NCBI GenBank assembly: GCA_022616435.1
Contig: JAKEET010000079.1
Span: forward strand, 1-64,000
Length of the DNA: 64,000 nt
Reading direction: 5' to 3'
Source of the DNA: Gemmataceae bacterium
GTDB lineage: Bacteria; Planctomycetota; Planctomycetia; Gemmatales; Gemmataceae
The position numbers and the translations under genes are program-made. Shown in pieces: positions 62,666 to 64,000 of this stretch. Under the pieces are notes generated by a model. It searched no databases. It was not told where the DNA came from and worked only from the letters and a program-made list of their open reading frames with translations. The first letter of the stretch is position 1. Every line of letters begins with the position of its first letter.

Positions 62666-62799
62666 CGAGTTTACTTGACGTTCCGATACGACGGGCAGGA
62701 GCGGAACAAGCTGGTTTGCGGGCTCCGCACTTCTCCGCGCTGTCGTCGGCCTGGTGATACAATATCCCGAAAGTCCGATCCAACACAGAAGCCTTTTCC

Positions 62800-63375
62800 A
62801 TGACACGAACTTTCACCGTCCTGGCCGGCGTGGTTACGCTGCTCATGCTCGCGACCATCGGCGTCGGGCTGTGGTATTTCGTCACCGAGGACCGTGGCCG
62901 CCGCGATGAGATTTTCGTCAGCCATTTCGTCCTCGGCCTGTGCACCGCGCTGGGCATCCTGCTGGTCCATTGCATCATCTTCACGTATTTCCTCGGCACC
63001 GGCCGCTGGGTCAAGGAAGTCACGCTGGCCTATCGGCTGCCGGATGAGCCGTGGCACAAGGCCACGCGCGAGCTGAAGCGGCGCACGTTTCCGCCGGCGC
63101 TGTTTGCCATGCTGATCGCCATCGCCACCGCCGCGGCCGGCGCGGGCGCCCAGCTCCAGGCCTGGCACTGGTCGATCCACGCGACCCTGGCGTTTCTGAC
63201 GGTGCTCATCAACTTCTGGGCCTTCGGCGTGGAGCATCGCAACGTCACCGCCAACGCGCAGGTGATCGTGGACGTGCTCGCCGAGGTCGATCGCGTGCGG
63301 GCGGCGCAGGGCTTGCCGAGCAACGCGGCCGCCCTGGAAGAAGAAGCGATTGCGAACGGCCGGTCGCCGGGGTAA
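62800..63375 (+). CDS. Multi-pass membrane protein of unknown function
   Basis: 191 residues with four hydrophobic helices: [60 protein letters not shown] and [20 protein letters not shown]. The C-terminus is charged ([20 protein letters not shown]). No family was recognised. The start ATG at 62800 follows a weak leader (CCTTTTCC). A planctomycete inverted repeat follows at 63413. Confidence 0.65.
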   Translation: MTRTFTVLAGVVTLLMLATIGVGLWYFVTEDRGRRDEIFVSHFVLGLCTALGILLVHCIIFTYFLGTGRWVKEVTLAYRLPDEPWHKATRELKRRTFPPALFAMLIAIATAAAGAGAQLQAWHWSIHATLAFLTVLINFWAFGVEHRNVTANAQVIVDVLAEVDRVRAAQGLPSNAAALEEEAIANGRSPG

Positions 63376-63412
63376 AGTGGAATGGCCGGGGAGAGTGGCG
63401 CCCGAGGAAATC

Positions 63413-63499
63413 ATTTAGCCGGCGAGCTTGCTCGCCGTGGGCGAAATACGATGCTGTGCTGCGGATGCCGTCCGCGGCGAGCGAGCTCGCCGGCTAAAT
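63413..63499. repeat. Inverted repeat with TTTAGCCGGCGAGC arms
   Basis: ATTTAGCCGGCGAGCTTGC and CTCGCCG (63413-63437) pair with CGGCGAGCGAGCTCGCCGGC and TAAAT (63475-63499), with one mismatch over 25 bases. The outer TTTAGCC/GGCTAAA ends equal those of the repeat at 41574. It lies before the last gene and may terminate the gene before it. Confidence 0.8.
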
Positions 63500-63506
63500 A
63501 ACGAAC

Positions 63507-64000
63507 ATGACTATCCTTTCATTCATTGCCTGCACGCTGGCGCTCGCCCAGACTCCGACGGAGCGCGCCCGCCATCCGCTGGCGCCCAGCCTGCCCATCC
63601 TGACCGAGGCGGAGATCGCCCGCTACGAGGCCGTCGTCGAGCGCTTCATCCAGTACGACATCGGCAAGCTGCCCAAGGCGCAAGGTGAAAAGGCCAAGGC
63701 GGACTTCATGCGGCTCGGCCCGGACGCCATTTTCGTGCTCGTCGAAGGCCTGAACCGGGCCGCCAACATGGAGCACTCCTGCCCGGCCGTGGTCATCGGC
63801 AAGAAGATTGCCAGCATCATCCGCACCACCGACGACGTCGCTTTGCTCAGCTTCATCAAGGACACGGTCGGCTCGGGCGTGAAGGCGCGGCGGCACATGG
63901 GCGTCATCAAGGATTTGCAGGTCACGTGCATCCTGCGCAAGGGCTACCTCCAGCAACAGAGGCTGGCTGCCGGCAACGCCCCGCGGCCTGTGGTGAGTCC
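63507..64000 (+). CDS. Secreted helical protein (3' end outside window)
   Basis: At least 164 residues from ATG 63507. A short signal peptide (MTILSFIACTLALAQ) is cleaved before TPTERARHPLAPSLPILTEA. The rest is mainly helical: EIARYEAVVERFIQYDIGKL, ADFMRLGPDAIFVLVEGLNR, IASIIRTTDDVALLSFIKDT. The pattern resembles the HEAT-like units of secreted planctomycete proteins. The frame is open at base 64000, so the end lies beyond. No family could be given. Confidence 0.65.
   Translation, partial: MTILSFIACTLALAQTPTERARHPLAPSLPILTEAEIARYEAVVERFIQYDIGKLPKAQGEKAKADFMRLGPDAIFVLVEGLNRAANMEHSCPAVVIGKKIASIIRTTDDVALLSFIKDTVGSGVKARRHMGVIKDLQVTCILRKGYLQQQRLAAGNAPRPVVS

Overview
The window looks like chromosomal DNA from a high-GC planctomycete, most likely of the Gemmata/Zavarzinella group. 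This is inferred from gene content, not from a marker gene. The evidence is a YTV-type cysteine-rich wall protein, DUF1559 proteins, a DUF1571 lipoprotein, a secreted sulfatase, a membrane-bound PVC-type heme dehydrogenase, a WXXGXW-repeat protein, an ECF sigma factor with a fused C-terminal membrane and secretin-like part, an Hanks-type kinase, and many small secreted proteins found mainly in this phylum. No rRNA, tRNA, CRISPR array, phage module or complete transposase was seen.

Layout. 0-10 kb: a 5'-cut tyrosine/dual-specificity phosphatase, lipoate ligase with a membrane protein, a DUF1571 lipoprotein, a sulfatase, a DHH phosphoesterase, a wrecked toxin-antitoxin locus, the WXXGXW protein and the cysteine-rich wall protein. 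10-19 kb: a 1672-residue DUF4132 protein with a small gene in front, a secreted HEAT-like protein, and lysA. 19-24 kb: a C39-like peptidase with its companion, a kinase fragment, a frameshifted secreted protein, a decayed second copy of the C39 companion region, and a zinc-ribbon/DUF1559 protein. 24-31 kb: a DUF2442/DUF4160 pair, argH, aspS, a signal peptidase I remnant, asnS, and an RHH/PIN toxin-antitoxin pair whose toxin end is overrun by a repeat. 31-44 kb: two-gene cassettes of unknown function, a SWIM protein, the heme dehydrogenase, membrane and secreted proteins, and a soluble Ser/Thr kinase. 44-52 kb: a phosphodiesterase-like enzyme, a sugar isomerase-like secreted protein, and an operon holding a metallopeptidase split by a frameshift plus a CpXC protein. 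52-56 kb: two tiny coupled genes behind a cluster of hairpins, an indoleamine 2,3-dioxygenase, an HNH cassette, and the C-terminal half of a tryptophanase. 56-60 kb: a decaying, repeatedly duplicated set of secreted-protein genes. 60-64 kb: the ECF sigma factor, a short-chain dehydrogenase and small membrane proteins.

Two themes stand out. First, the window is rich in short palindromic repeats of several families. Most are intergenic, but one family (C-rich arm, G-rich arm) lies in frame inside asnS and inside the dioxygenase gene. Another has cut the end of a PIN toxin. Second, there is much visible gene decay: frameshifts, truncations and partial duplications in toxin-antitoxin, kinase, signal peptidase, tryptophanase and secreted-protein genes. 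Housekeeping genes (lysA, argH, aspS, asnS, lipoate ligase) are intact and scattered rather than grouped by pathway.
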